Shown: piece after piece, positions 26,029 through 34,371 of the stretch
Numbering within the stretch: position 1 is the stretch's first letter
Layout: each line of letters opens with the position of its first letter
NCBI RefSeq assembly: GCF_001552135.1
Contig: NZ_BCQP01000036.1
Location: 1-64,000 of the forward strand
From: Actinomadura chibensis NBRC 106107
Lineage (GTDB): Bacteria; Actinomycetota; Actinomycetes; Streptosporangiales; Streptosporangiaceae
Direction: 5' to 3'
Length of the DNA: 64,000 nucleotides
Made by a program: the position numbers and the translations under genes
Notes under the pieces: model-generated
What the model saw: only the letters and a program-made list of their open reading frames with translations
Told to the model about the DNA's origin: nothing
The model's database searches: none

Positions 26029-29000
26029 GCCGACGACCGCGCATCGAGGACCTCACCGACCTGGCGGTCCCGTCGCAACCCGCGCTGTCGCCGGACGCGC
26101 GCCGGGTCGCCTACACACTCCGGACCCTGGACCGCGACCGCGACCGCACCGTCGACCAGCTCTGGCTGGTCGACGCGGACGGCGGGGCGCCCCGCCGCCT
26201 CACCTCCGGTCCGGCCGACGCCGCGCCGGCCTGGTCGCCGGACGGTCGCCGGCTCGCCTTCCTCAGAGAAGGACAGGTAGCCGTGCTCGACGCCGGGGGA
26301 GGGGAGCCCGAGCGGGTGACCGATCTGCCGCTCGGGGCCGGGGCCCCGCGCTGGAGCCCGGACGGCCGCCGGCTCGCCTTCGCCGCGCCGGTCGACCCGA
26401 CCGGCGGCGCGCTGGGGCCGATGGTCTCCGACGGCCTCGACTACCAGACCGACGGCGCGGGGTTCCACGGTCCGGTGCGGTGGCAACTGCACGTCCTCGA
26501 CCTGGACGGCGGCGAGGTCCGGCAGCTCACCGACGGCCCGGAGAGCGCCGGCGACCCGGCCTGGTCGCCGGACGGCTCCGTTCTCGCCTTCGTCCGCAAG
26601 GCCGGCGCCGGCAGCGACCTGGTGCACCGCAGCCCGGTGCACCTGCTGGAGGTGGACGCCCCGCACGCCCGGCCGCGAGTGCTCGCCTTCGCGGACGGGG
26701 CGGCCGCCACCGTGGGCTGGGCCCCCGACGGCACGGCGCTGCTCGTGGCCGGGTGGCCGGGCGACCCCGTCGGGCACGCCCGCCTGTACCGCGTCCGCGT
26801 CACCGACGGCGCGGTCGCCGACCTCTCCGGCGCACTCGACCGCAACGTGATGACCGGCGCCCCCGCCTATCCCGGCGGCCTGCCGCAGGAGCACGAGGAC
26901 CGGGTCTTCTTCTGCCTGCGCGACCACGGCTGCACCCACCTGTGGTCGGTCATGACCGACGGCGGCGACGCGCGCCCGGACGTGGCCGGGCCCGGCAGGG
27001 TCGTCTCGGGGCTGTCGGTCGCGGGCGGCCGCGCCGCGGTCGCGCTCACCACGCCCACGTCGTTCGGGGAGATCGCGGTCGTGGACCTGACGACCGGGGC
27101 GGAAACGGTGCTGACCGACCATGGCGCCGCACTCGCCGACGTGGACCCGTACCCGCGCGAAGAACGCTGGTTCACCATCTCCGACGGCACCGAGGTGCAG
27201 GCGTGGCTGATGTACGACCCCGCGCGCGGCGGCCCGTGGCCGCTGCTGCTCGACGTGCACGGCGGCCCGCACAACGCGTGGAACACGGCCGCGGACGAGA
27301 TCCACCTCTACCACCACGAGCTGGTCGACCGCGGTTGGGCGGTGCTGCTGGTCAATCCGCGCGGCAGCGACGGATACGGCGAGGCGTTCTACGACGGCGT
27401 CCACGGCGGCTGGGGCGTCGCGGACGCGGCCGACTTCCTGGAGCCGATCGACCGGCTCGTCGCCGAGGGGTTCGCGGACCCGGACCGGCTCGCGGTGGCG
27501 GGCTACAGCTACGGCGGTTTCATGACCTGCTGGCTGACCGGCCACGACGACCGGTTCGCGGCGGCCGTCGCCGGGGGCACGGTCGGCGACCTGGTGAGCA
27601 TGGCGGGCTCCAGCTTCGAGGGCCACTTCCTCAGCGCCTACGAACTCGGCGGCCTCCCGTGGCAGAAGCCCGCGGAGTACGCCGCCATGTCGCCGTTCAC
27701 CCGCGTGGCCGACGTGCGCACGCCGACCCTGCTCCTGCACGGCGACGCGGACCTGGTCTGCCCGGTCGGGCAGGCGCAGCAGTGGCACACGGCGCTGCGC
27801 CAGCAGGGCGTCCCCACCCGGCTGGTCGTCTACCCGGGCGCCTCGCACGTGTTCATCCTGCTCGGCCCGCCCTCGCAGCGGCTCGACTTCAACCACCGCG
27901 TGCTGGACTGGCTCGAACAGCACACCCGCCGGGGCGGCCGGGCCCGCGTGGACGCCGCCCACTGGCGGCGTCGGCTGGCCCGGCTCTCCGAGCGGCACAA
28001 CGTGCCGGGCGCGCAGCTCGCCATCCTCCGCGTCGGGACGAACGGATCAAGCGACGAGCTGGTCGAGGCCGCCCACGGCGTCCTCAACGTCCGCACCGGC
28101 GCACCGGTCGGCACCGACTCGCTGTTCCAGATCGGCTCGATCACCAAGGTCTGGACCGCGACCCTGGCGATGGCCCTGGTCGACGAGGGATTGCTCACGC
28201 TGGACGCCCCGGTCGCCGAGGTTCTGCCGGAGCTGCGCCTCGCCGACCCGGACGTCACGAAGTCGGTCACGTTGCGGCACCTGCTCAACCACACCAGCGG
28301 CATCGACGGCGACGTGTTCACCGACACCGGCCGCGGCGACGACTGCCTGGAGAAATACGTCGCCGTCCTCGGCGACGCCGGGCAGAACCACCCGCCGGGC
28401 GCGACCTTCTCCTACTGCAACTCGGGCTACTCGCTGCTGGGCCGGATGATCGAGAAGGTCACCGGGCAGACCTGGGACCAGGCGCTGCGCGATCGGCTCC
28501 GCGTCCCGCTCGGGCTGACGCACACGGTGACCCTGCCCGAGGAGGCGCTGCTCTTCTCCGCCGCGGCCGGTCACGACGAGCACGACGGCGAGATCGTCCC
28601 GGCCCCCGCCTGGTCGCTGCCCCGCTCGCTCGGCCCGGCCGGGCTGATCGTCTCCACCGCCGCCGAGGTGCTGGCCTTCGCGCGCCTGCACCTGACCGGC
28701 GGCGTCGCGTCCGACGGCACGCGCGTCCTCAGCGCGGAGAGCGCCGCCGCCATGGCCGCGCACCAGGCGGACCTGCCCGACAAGCACATCCTCGGTGACT
28801 CCTGGGGGCTCGGCTGGGTCCGGTTCGGCTGGGACGGGCACCGCCTGATCGGCCACGACGGCAACACACTCGGGCAGTCCGCGTTCCTGCGGATGCTGCC
28901 CGCGCAGGGGCTCGCCGTCGCCCTGCTCACCAACGGGGGCCACGCCCGCGACCTGTACGAGGACCTGTACCGGGAGATCTTCGCGGAGGTCGCCGGCGTC

Positions 29001-29327
29001 GCGATGCCGCGGCCGTTCGCGCCACCGCCGGAACCGGTGACCGCCGACGTGGCGCGCCACGTCGGCGTCTACGAGCGGGCCGGAGTGCGGATCGAGGTCG
29101 AGAACGGCCCGGCGGGGCCGCTGATCCGGACCACCATCACCGGGCCGCTCGCCGAGCTGGTGCCGGACCCGGTCGACGAGCACCCGCTGGTCCCCGTCGG
29201 CCCGGATCTGTTCGCCGTCAAGCCGCCCGGGGCGCAGACCTGGGAGCCGGTCGTCTTCTATGAACTGCCGACGGGCGAGCCGTACGTGCACACCGGTGTT
29301 CGCGCGACCCCGAAGGCGGGCCGGTGA
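26025..29327 (+). CDS. S9 prolyl-oligopeptidase-type peptidase fused to S12 beta-lactamase-family hydrolase
   Basis: This 1100-residue bifunctional protein starts with a WD40-like/DPP beta-propeller (about 1-385; repeated ...PDGRRLAF motifs). An S9 alpha/beta-hydrolase domain follows (about 390-630) with Ser495 in GYSYGG, Asp576 in HGDADLV and His608 in GASHVFI. Then come an S12 domain (about 645-965) with SITK (Ser705, Lys708), YCN (Tyr797, Asn799) and HDG (His944), and a C-terminal beta domain. All catalytic residues of both halves are present. No signal peptide is seen, so it is a cytoplasmic peptidase. The junction lies near residue 635 (HTRRGGRARVDAAHWRRRLA). It would let one protein act as acyl-aminoacyl/prolyl peptidase and as D-aminopeptidase-like hydrolase on imported peptides; substrates are inferred. 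Confidence 0.9.
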   Translation: MSRRPRIEDLTDLAVPSQPALSPDARRVAYTLRTLDRDRDRTVDQLWLVDADGGAPRRLTSGPADAAPAWSPDGRRLAFLREGQVAVLDAGGGEPERVTDLPLGAGAPRWSPDGRRLAFAAPVDPTGGALGPMVSDGLDYQTDGAGFHGPVRWQLHVLDLDGGEVRQLTDGPESAGDPAWSPDGSVLAFVRKAGAGSDLVHRSPVHLLEVDAPHARPRVLAFADGAAATVGWAPDGTALLVAGWPGDPVGHARLYRVRVTDGAVADLSGALDRNVMTGAPAYPGGLPQEHEDRVFFCLRDHGCTHLWSVMTDGGDARPDVAGPGRVVSGLSVAGGRAAVALTTPTSFGEIAVVDLTTGAETVLTDHGAALADVDPYPREERWFTISDGTEVQAWLMYDPARGGPWPLLLDVHGGPHNAWNTAADEIHLYHHELVDRGWAVLLVNPRGSDGYGEAFYDGVHGGWGVADAADFLEPIDRLVAEGFADPDRLAVAGYSYGGFMTCWLTGHDDRFAAAVAGGTVGDLVSMAGSSFEGHFLSAYELGGLPWQKPAEYAAMSPFTRVADVRTPTLLLHGDADLVCPVGQAQQWHTALRQQGVPTRLVVYPGASHVFILLGPPSQRLDFNHRVLDWLEQHTRRGGRARVDAAHWRRRLARLSERHNVPGAQLAILRVGTNGSSDELVEAAHGVLNVRTGAPVGTDSLFQIGSITKVWTATLAMALVDEGLLTLDAPVAEVLPELRLADPDVTKSVTLRHLLNHTSGIDGDVFTDTGRGDDCLEKYVAVLGDAGQNHPPGATFSYCNSGYSLLGRMIEKVTGQTWDQALRDRLRVPLGLTHTVTLPEEALLFSAAAGHDEHDGEIVPAPAWSLPRSLGPAGLIVSTAAEVLAFARLHLTGGVASDGTRVLSAESAAAMAAHQADLPDKHILGDSWGLGWVRFGWDGHRLIGHDGNTLGQSAFLRMLPAQGLAVALLTNGGHARDLYEDLYREIFAEVAGVAMPRPFAPPPEPVTADVARHVGVYERAGVRIEVENGPAGPLIRTTITGPLAELVPDPVDEHPLVPVGPDLFAVKPPGAQTWEPVVFYELPTGEPYVHTGVRATPKAGR

Positions 29328-30493
29328 CGGCCGTCCTCCGCGACATGGTCACCGACGCGCGCACCCTCATCGAGTGCGAGTCGCCCTCCGGCGACCGGGC
29401 CGCCGTCGCGCGCTCGGCCGAGGTCGTCGCGCGGGTCGGCGCCGCCCGCCTCGGCGTCGCGCCCGAGCGGATCGTGCTGGACGGTCGCACCCACCTGCGC
29501 TGGCGGCTCGGCACGGGACCGTCACGGGTCCTGCTGCTCGGCCACCACGACACGGTCTGGCCGCTCGGCTCGCTGGCCGACCACCCGTGCGCCGTCGAGG
29601 GCGGCATCCTGCGCGGACCCGGCTGCTTCGACATGAAGGCCGGGCTGGTCATGGCGTTCCACGCGGCCGCCGGCCTCGACGGCGTCACCCTGCTCGTGAC
29701 CGGCGACGAGGAGGTCGGCTCGCCCAGCTCCCACCGACTGGTCGAGCGGGAGGCCAGGGCGGCGGCAGCGGCCCTGGTGCTCGAGGCGTCCGCCGGCGGC
29801 GCCCTCAAGACCGAGCGCAAGGGCGCCTCGCAGTACGAGGTGCGCGTGACCGGGCGCGCCGCCCACGCCGGGCTTGAGCCCGAGCGGGGCGTGAACGCCA
29901 CCCTTGAGCTCGCCCGCCAGGTGCTGGCCGTCGCCGCGCTCTCCGACCAGGAGGCCGGTACCACGGTCACGCCGACCGTCGCCCGCGCGGGCGCCACCGC
30001 CAACACCGTCCCGGCGGAGGGAGTGTTCGCGGTCGACGTACGGGCCAGAACCGTGGCGGAACAGGAGCGGGTCGACCGGGCGCTCCGCGCCCTGCGGGCC
30101 GGGACGCCCGGGGCGCGCGTCGAGACGACCGCCGGGTCGAGCCGGCCCCCGCTCGAAGCGGCCGCCTCGGCGCCGCTCTACGAGCTGCTCTGCCGGATCG
30201 CCGCGCGGCGGGGACTGCCCGAGCCCGCCCGGGCCGCGGTCGGCGGCGCGTCCGACGGGAACCTCACCGCCGGCGTCGGCACACCCACCCTGGACGGCCT
30301 CGGCGCGGTCGGCGGCGGCGCGCACGCCGACGACGAGCACGTGCTGATCGAGGAGATGCCGCCGCGCACCTCGCTGTTGCGCGCGCTGGTCGAACGACTG
30401 CTGGCGGACCCGCCGGGCCCGCTCGCCACGTCCGCCGCGGGGCGCCCGCGGGACCCCCGACACGCTGAGGAGCGGGAACGCCGTGACCGATAG
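29324..30493 (+). CDS. M20 family metallopeptidase, candidate N-succinyl-L-amino acid desuccinylase
   Basis: The 389-residue product is an M20A zinc hydrolase (carboxypeptidase G2, ArgE, DapE relatives). Metal ligands and catalytic residues are visible: LLGHHDTVWP (His, with the catalytic Asp), GPGCFDMKAG (bridging Asp), GDEEVGSPSS (base Glu and ligand Glu) and GGGAHADDEH (final His). A dimerisation insert begins near residue 165. It starts with GTG overlapping the S9-S12 stop (GTGA) and overlaps the GNAT gene by 11 bases. In known D-to-L amino acid pathways an M20 enzyme removes succinate from N-succinyl-L-amino acids made by NSAR; neighbouring genes favour that role over general peptide cleavage. 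Confidence 0.88.
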   Translation: MTAVLRDMVTDARTLIECESPSGDRAAVARSAEVVARVGAARLGVAPERIVLDGRTHLRWRLGTGPSRVLLLGHHDTVWPLGSLADHPCAVEGGILRGPGCFDMKAGLVMAFHAAAGLDGVTLLVTGDEEVGSPSSHRLVEREARAAAAALVLEASAGGALKTERKGASQYEVRVTGRAAHAGLEPERGVNATLELARQVLAVAALSDQEAGTTVTPTVARAGATANTVPAEGVFAVDVRARTVAEQERVDRALRALRAGTPGARVETTAGSSRPPLEAAASAPLYELLCRIAARRGLPEPARAAVGGASDGNLTAGVGTPTLDGLGAVGGGAHADDEHVLIEEMPPRTSLLRALVERLLADPPGPLATSAAGRPRDPRHAEERERRDR

Positions 30494-31358
30494 CAGCGCA
30501 ACGGCAGCGGAGCCGGTGCTGGACCACGCGCTGCGGGCCGCGGACGCCGCGGCGCGGGCCGCCGGCGTCTCGGTGCGCGAACTCTCCGGACTCGCCGAGC
30601 TCACCGACCTCGTCGGGCTGTTCGGCGCCATCTGGGGCCGCTCCGCGAACCCGCCGGTGACCATCGACCTGCTGCGCGCCTTCGCCAAGGCGGGCAACTA
30701 CGTGGTCGGCGCCTTCGACGGCGACCGCCTGGTCGGCGCCTGCGTGGGGTTCTTCCACGCCCCGGCGGGCGGCGCCCTCCACAGCCACATCGCCGGCGTC
30801 TCCCCGGCCGCCGCCGGCCGCGGCGTCGGCTTCGCGCTCAAACTGCACCAGCGGGCGTGGGCGCTGCTGCGCGGCGTCTCCGAGATCGCCTGGACGTTCG
30901 ACCCGCTGGCCGCTCGGAACGCCTACTTCAACCTCGTCAAGCTGGCCGCGCGACCGGTCGAGTACCTGCCGGACTTCTACGGCCCGATGCTGGACGCCCT
31001 CAACGGCGACGACTACTCCGACCGGCTTCTCGTGCGCTGGCGGCTCCGCGACGGGGACGGGGGCCTCGCCGGACCCGCGAGCGGCGTCGGCGGCATCGCC
31101 GAAACCGAGCTCAGAGCGGGCGCCGTCGTCGCGCTGGGCATCGCCGAGGACGGCGGCCCGGTCCCCGGCGGGCTCGACGGCGCGACCTCGCTCGTCGCCG
31201 TGCCCCCGGACATCGCGGCGCTCCGCGCGGCGGAGCCGGAGCTGGCGCGGCGCTGGCGCCTCGCCGTCCGCGCGGCGCTCATCGACCTGACCGGCCGGGG
31301 CGGCCGGATCGACGGCTTCGACCGGACCGGCTGGTACGTCGTACGGAGGGAATCATGA
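30483..31358 (+). CDS. COG3375-like GNAT acyltransferase, candidate D-amino acid N-succinyltransferase
   Basis: This 291-residue protein has the GNAT acyl-CoA binding motif A (AAAGRGVGFALK, near residue 120) followed by WTFDPLAARNAYFNLVKL and YLPDFYG, segments I associate with the COG3375 acyltransferases found next to NSAR/OSBS genes. An extra C-terminal domain (about 195-291) is also typical of that group. It would acylate an amino acid amino group with succinyl-CoA or another acyl-CoA. It overlaps the M20 gene by 11 bases and the racemase gene by ATGA. The donor and acceptor cannot be read from sequence; the succinyl assignment rests on context. Confidence 0.85.
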   Translation: MTDSSATAAEPVLDHALRAADAAARAAGVSVRELSGLAELTDLVGLFGAIWGRSANPPVTIDLLRAFAKAGNYVVGAFDGDRLVGACVGFFHAPAGGALHSHIAGVSPAAAGRGVGFALKLHQRAWALLRGVSEIAWTFDPLAARNAYFNLVKLAARPVEYLPDFYGPMLDALNGDDYSDRLLVRWRLRDGDGGLAGPASGVGGIAETELRAGAVVALGIAEDGGPVPGGLDGATSLVAVPPDIAALRAAEPELARRWRLAVRAALIDLTGRGGRIDGFDRTGWYVVRRES

Positions 31359-32461
31359 ACATCACCGGTGTAGAACTGCGCCGAATCTCCATGCCGCTGG
31401 TAGCGCCGTTCCGCACGTCGTTCGGCACCGAGAGCGTCCGGGACGTCCTGCTCGTCCGCGTGATCGCCGACGACGCCGAGGGCTGGGGCGAGTGCGTGGC
31501 GATGACCAGCCCCCGGTACTCCGCCGAATACGTCGACGCGGCCGCGGACGTGCTGCGCCGGTTCCTCGTCCCGGCGGTGATGGCGGCCGGGCTGTCGGCG
31601 GCACGCTCCGTCGCCGAGGTCCTCGCCCCGTTCAAGGGTCACCGCATGGCCAAGGCGGCCCTCGAAATGGCGGTGCTGGACGCCGAACTGCGCGCGGAGA
31701 ACCGCTCGTTCGGCCGCGAGCTCGGCGCCGTGCGCGAACGGGTTCCGTGCGGTGTGTCGGTCGGGATCATGGACAGCGTTCCCGAGCTCCTCGACGCCGT
31801 CGAGGGCTACCTCGCCGAGGGCTACGTCCGCGTCAAGCTCAAGATCGAGCCCGGCTGGGACGTCGAGCCGGTGCGCGCGGTCCGCGAGCGGTACGGCGAC
31901 GATCTGCTGCTCCAGGTGGACGCCAACACCGCCTACACCCTGGCCGACGCGCGGCAGCTCGCCCGGCTGGACCCCTTCGACCTCCTGCTGATCGAGCAGC
32001 CCCTCGACGAGGAGGACATGCTCGGCCACATGGAACTGGCCAAGCGGGTCCGGACGCCGATCTGCCTGGACGAGTCCATCGCCTCCGCCCGCGACGCCGT
32101 GGCCGCGATCCGGCTCGGCGCCTGCCGCGTGGTGAACATCAAGCCCGGTCGGGTCGGCGGATACCTGGAGGCCCGCCGGATCCACGACGTCTGCGTGGCG
32201 CACGGCGTTCCGGTGTGGTGCGGCGGGATGCTCGAAACCGGCCTCGGCCGGGCCGCCAACGTCGCGCTCGCCGCCATGCCCGGGTTCACCCTGCCCGGCG
32301 ACACCTCGGCGTCGGGGCGGTACTACGCCTCGGACATCACCGAGCCGTTCGTGCTCGACGACGGCCACCTCGATGTCTCCACCGGCCCCGGGCTCGGCCT
32401 GGCCCCGGTGCCGGACCGGCTCGCCGAGGTCACCACCGCGAGTGAGTGGCTCACCTTGTGA
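31355..32461 (+). CDS. N-succinylamino acid racemase / o-succinylbenzoate synthase family enzyme (NSAR/OSBS)
   Basis: This 368-residue enolase-superfamily enzyme has every residue of the NSAR/OSBS active site, and its count matches the numbering used for the Amycolatopsis enzyme: Lys161 and Lys163 (VRVKLKIE), metal ligands Asp189 (VDANT), Glu214 (LIEQP) and Asp239 (CLDES), and the second base Lys263 (NIKPGRVGG). Arg266, reported as a second-shell determinant of racemase activity, is present. GGMLETGLGRAANVALA and LPGDTSAS are subgroup hallmarks. No menaquinone genes are nearby, which argues against a MenC role and for racemisation of N-succinyl amino acids. GGAGG precedes the ATG at 31355, which overlaps the GNAT stop. 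Confidence 0.92.
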   Translation: MNITGVELRRISMPLVAPFRTSFGTESVRDVLLVRVIADDAEGWGECVAMTSPRYSAEYVDAAADVLRRFLVPAVMAAGLSAARSVAEVLAPFKGHRMAKAALEMAVLDAELRAENRSFGRELGAVRERVPCGVSVGIMDSVPELLDAVEGYLAEGYVRVKLKIEPGWDVEPVRAVRERYGDDLLLQVDANTAYTLADARQLARLDPFDLLLIEQPLDEEDMLGHMELAKRVRTPICLDESIASARDAVAAIRLGACRVVNIKPGRVGGYLEARRIHDVCVAHGVPVWCGGMLETGLGRAANVALAAMPGFTLPGDTSASGRYYASDITEPFVLDDGHLDVSTGPGLGLAPVPDRLAEVTTASEWLTL

Positions 32462-32505
32462 ACGGTTGACCACGACGAAGGCCCACTGGGCATGACGGTT
32501 CCGAC

Positions 32506-32534
32506 TTGGTGGCAATCCAGTGCTTACTTACCAT
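32506..32534 (+). promoter_or_regulatory. Promoter of PucR-type regulator gene
   Basis: TTGGTG (32506-32511) and TACCAT (32529-32534) are separated by 17 bases. The -10 box ends 6 bases before GTG at 32541, suggesting a leaderless mRNA and fixing the likely start. Confidence 0.45.
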
Positions 32535-32540
32535 GAGACG

Positions 32541-34211
32541 GTGGAGCAGCATGTCAGCACCGCGCGTCCCCGCAGGAGCCTGGGCCGGGTCGTGGACGAC
32601 CTCGGCGCGACCCTGCTCGAACTCGCGTACGGCGACCCCGACCGTCCCGGCGAGATCAGCGCCGTCGTCTTCCACGACCCGCTCGACCAGCCGGTGCTTC
32701 CGCCGCATGCCCTGGTGCTCGGCGTCGGGGTGGACGCTTCGGACCAGGTGGCCGCGCTCATACGCGTGCTGGGGCGCCAGAACGCGGCCGCGCTCGTCCT
32801 CCGCGCGCCGATCTCGCTCACCGACGAGGTGCGGGCCGCCGCGGACGAGGCGGCGGTCACCGTGCTCGGCCTGCGCCGCGGGGCGCCGTGGGGCCACTTG
32901 AGCGAGCTGCTCCGCTCCCTGCTCACCCAGGGCACGGGAGCGGTGCCTCCCGAGGAGGAGTCGCTCGGCGGGCTGCCCGCGGGCGACCTGTTCGCGGTCG
33001 CCAACGCGATCGCGGCGCTCCTCGACGCGCCGATCACCATCGAGGACCGCAGCTCCCGCGTGCTCGCCTTCTCCGGCCGCCAGGACGAGGCCGACCCGTC
33101 CCGCGTCGAGACGATCCTCGGCCGGCAGGTGCCGGAGCGGTACGCGCGCGTCCTGCACGAGCGCGGGGTCTTCCGGGAGCTGCTCCGCAGCGGCCAGCCC
33201 GTCTTCATCCAACCCACCCTTGACGGGATAGGCGGCTTGACGCTGCCGCGCGTCGCCATCTCCGTGCGCGCGGGGGACGAGGTGCTCGGTTCCATCTGGG
33301 CGGCGGTGCCCGCCCGGCTCAGCGAGGAGCGTGAGGAGGCGCTGCGCGAGTCGGCCAAGCTGGTCGCGCTGCACATGCTCAGGGTCCGCGCCGGCGCCGA
33401 CGTGCAGCGGCGGATGCGGGCCGACCTGCTGAGCACCGCGCTCGAAGGCGGCGCCGCCGCGGGTGAGGCGCTCGAACGGCTCGGATTGTCGGGTCAGGCG
33501 CTGCTCGTGCTCGGCGTGGCTCTCGACGAGCGGAGCCCGCGCTACGACGGCTTGGACAGCGCGGCCGTGGTCCATGAGCGACAGCAGCTCAGCGACGCGT
33601 TCGCCCTGCACCTGTCCGCGATCCACCCCCGGTCGGCCGCGGCGGCGGTCGGAGCGGTCAGCTACGGACTGGTGCCCCTGACCGGGGCCGCGGAGAAGGC
33701 CGAGACCCGCGCGGTGCGGATCCTTCAGGACTTCCTGGGCAGGGTGGGCGACCGGCTGCCGCCGATCACCGCGGTGGGACCGGTGGCGTTCGGCCTGCCC
33801 GACGTCGCCCACAGCCGCTCCTGCGTCGACCGGGTTCTGCGGGTGCTCCGCGACGGAGGCCCCCACCGGCGGATCGGCCGCTTCGACGAACTGCAGGGCG
33901 AAGCATTGATCTCGGAGTTGCGCGACCTCGCCACGGCTCGAAGCGAGCGGCCGACGGGCGCGCTGGCGCGGCTGGCCGACTACGACCGCCGGCACCGCGG
34001 CAACCTCGTCCAGACCCTCCGCGCATGGCTGTACGCGTTCGGGGACGTCGCGGCGGCCTCCGAATCGGTCGCCGTCCACCAGAACACATTCCGGTACCGG
34101 CTCCGGCGGGCCGCTGAGGTCGGGCAGTGCGATCTCAACGATCCCGACCAGAGATTCGCCATGATGGTGCAACTACAGGTGCTCTGCGCCGACGCGCCCC
34201 CGCCCCCATGA
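32541..34211 (+). CDS. PucR-type helix-turn-helix transcriptional regulator
   Basis: The protein is about 556 residues. An N-terminal PucR-like ligand domain (about 15-140) is followed by a GAF-like/GGDEF-like middle region with the PGSIWAAVP-like segment VLGSIWAAVP. A C-terminal PucR HTH (LRAWLYAFGDVAAASESV, then VHQNTFRYRLRRAAEV) is the family hallmark. PucR regulators usually control catabolic genes for purines, amino acids or polyamines in response to a metabolite. It lies 79 bases after the racemase gene with its own promoter, so it probably controls the upstream peptide/D-amino-acid operon. A GTG at 32520 is an alternative start without promoter support. Confidence 0.87.
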   Translation: MEQHVSTARPRRSLGRVVDDLGATLLELAYGDPDRPGEISAVVFHDPLDQPVLPPHALVLGVGVDASDQVAALIRVLGRQNAAALVLRAPISLTDEVRAAADEAAVTVLGLRRGAPWGHLSELLRSLLTQGTGAVPPEEESLGGLPAGDLFAVANAIAALLDAPITIEDRSSRVLAFSGRQDEADPSRVETILGRQVPERYARVLHERGVFRELLRSGQPVFIQPTLDGIGGLTLPRVAISVRAGDEVLGSIWAAVPARLSEEREEALRESAKLVALHMLRVRAGADVQRRMRADLLSTALEGGAAAGEALERLGLSGQALLVLGVALDERSPRYDGLDSAAVVHERQQLSDAFALHLSAIHPRSAAAAVGAVSYGLVPLTGAAEKAETRAVRILQDFLGRVGDRLPPITAVGPVAFGLPDVAHSRSCVDRVLRVLRDGGPHRRIGRFDELQGEALISELRDLATARSERPTGALARLADYDRRHRGNLVQTLRAWLYAFGDVAAASESVAVHQNTFRYRLRRAAEVGQCDLNDPDQRFAMMVQLQVLCADAPPPP

Positions 34212-34371
34212 GCCTGGCGGTCGGCCTGGGATGGCGCCCCCAGGTCCGTGCTAACGCCAGGCAGGTCGTACTGCTTGTTCGGGGCCTGAAATCGGCCGCG
34301 CACCGAGTGGGCACACACCACGGTCTAGATCGGGCGCTGACCATGGAGCGTGTCGTCACGCCGTCCCGCGA

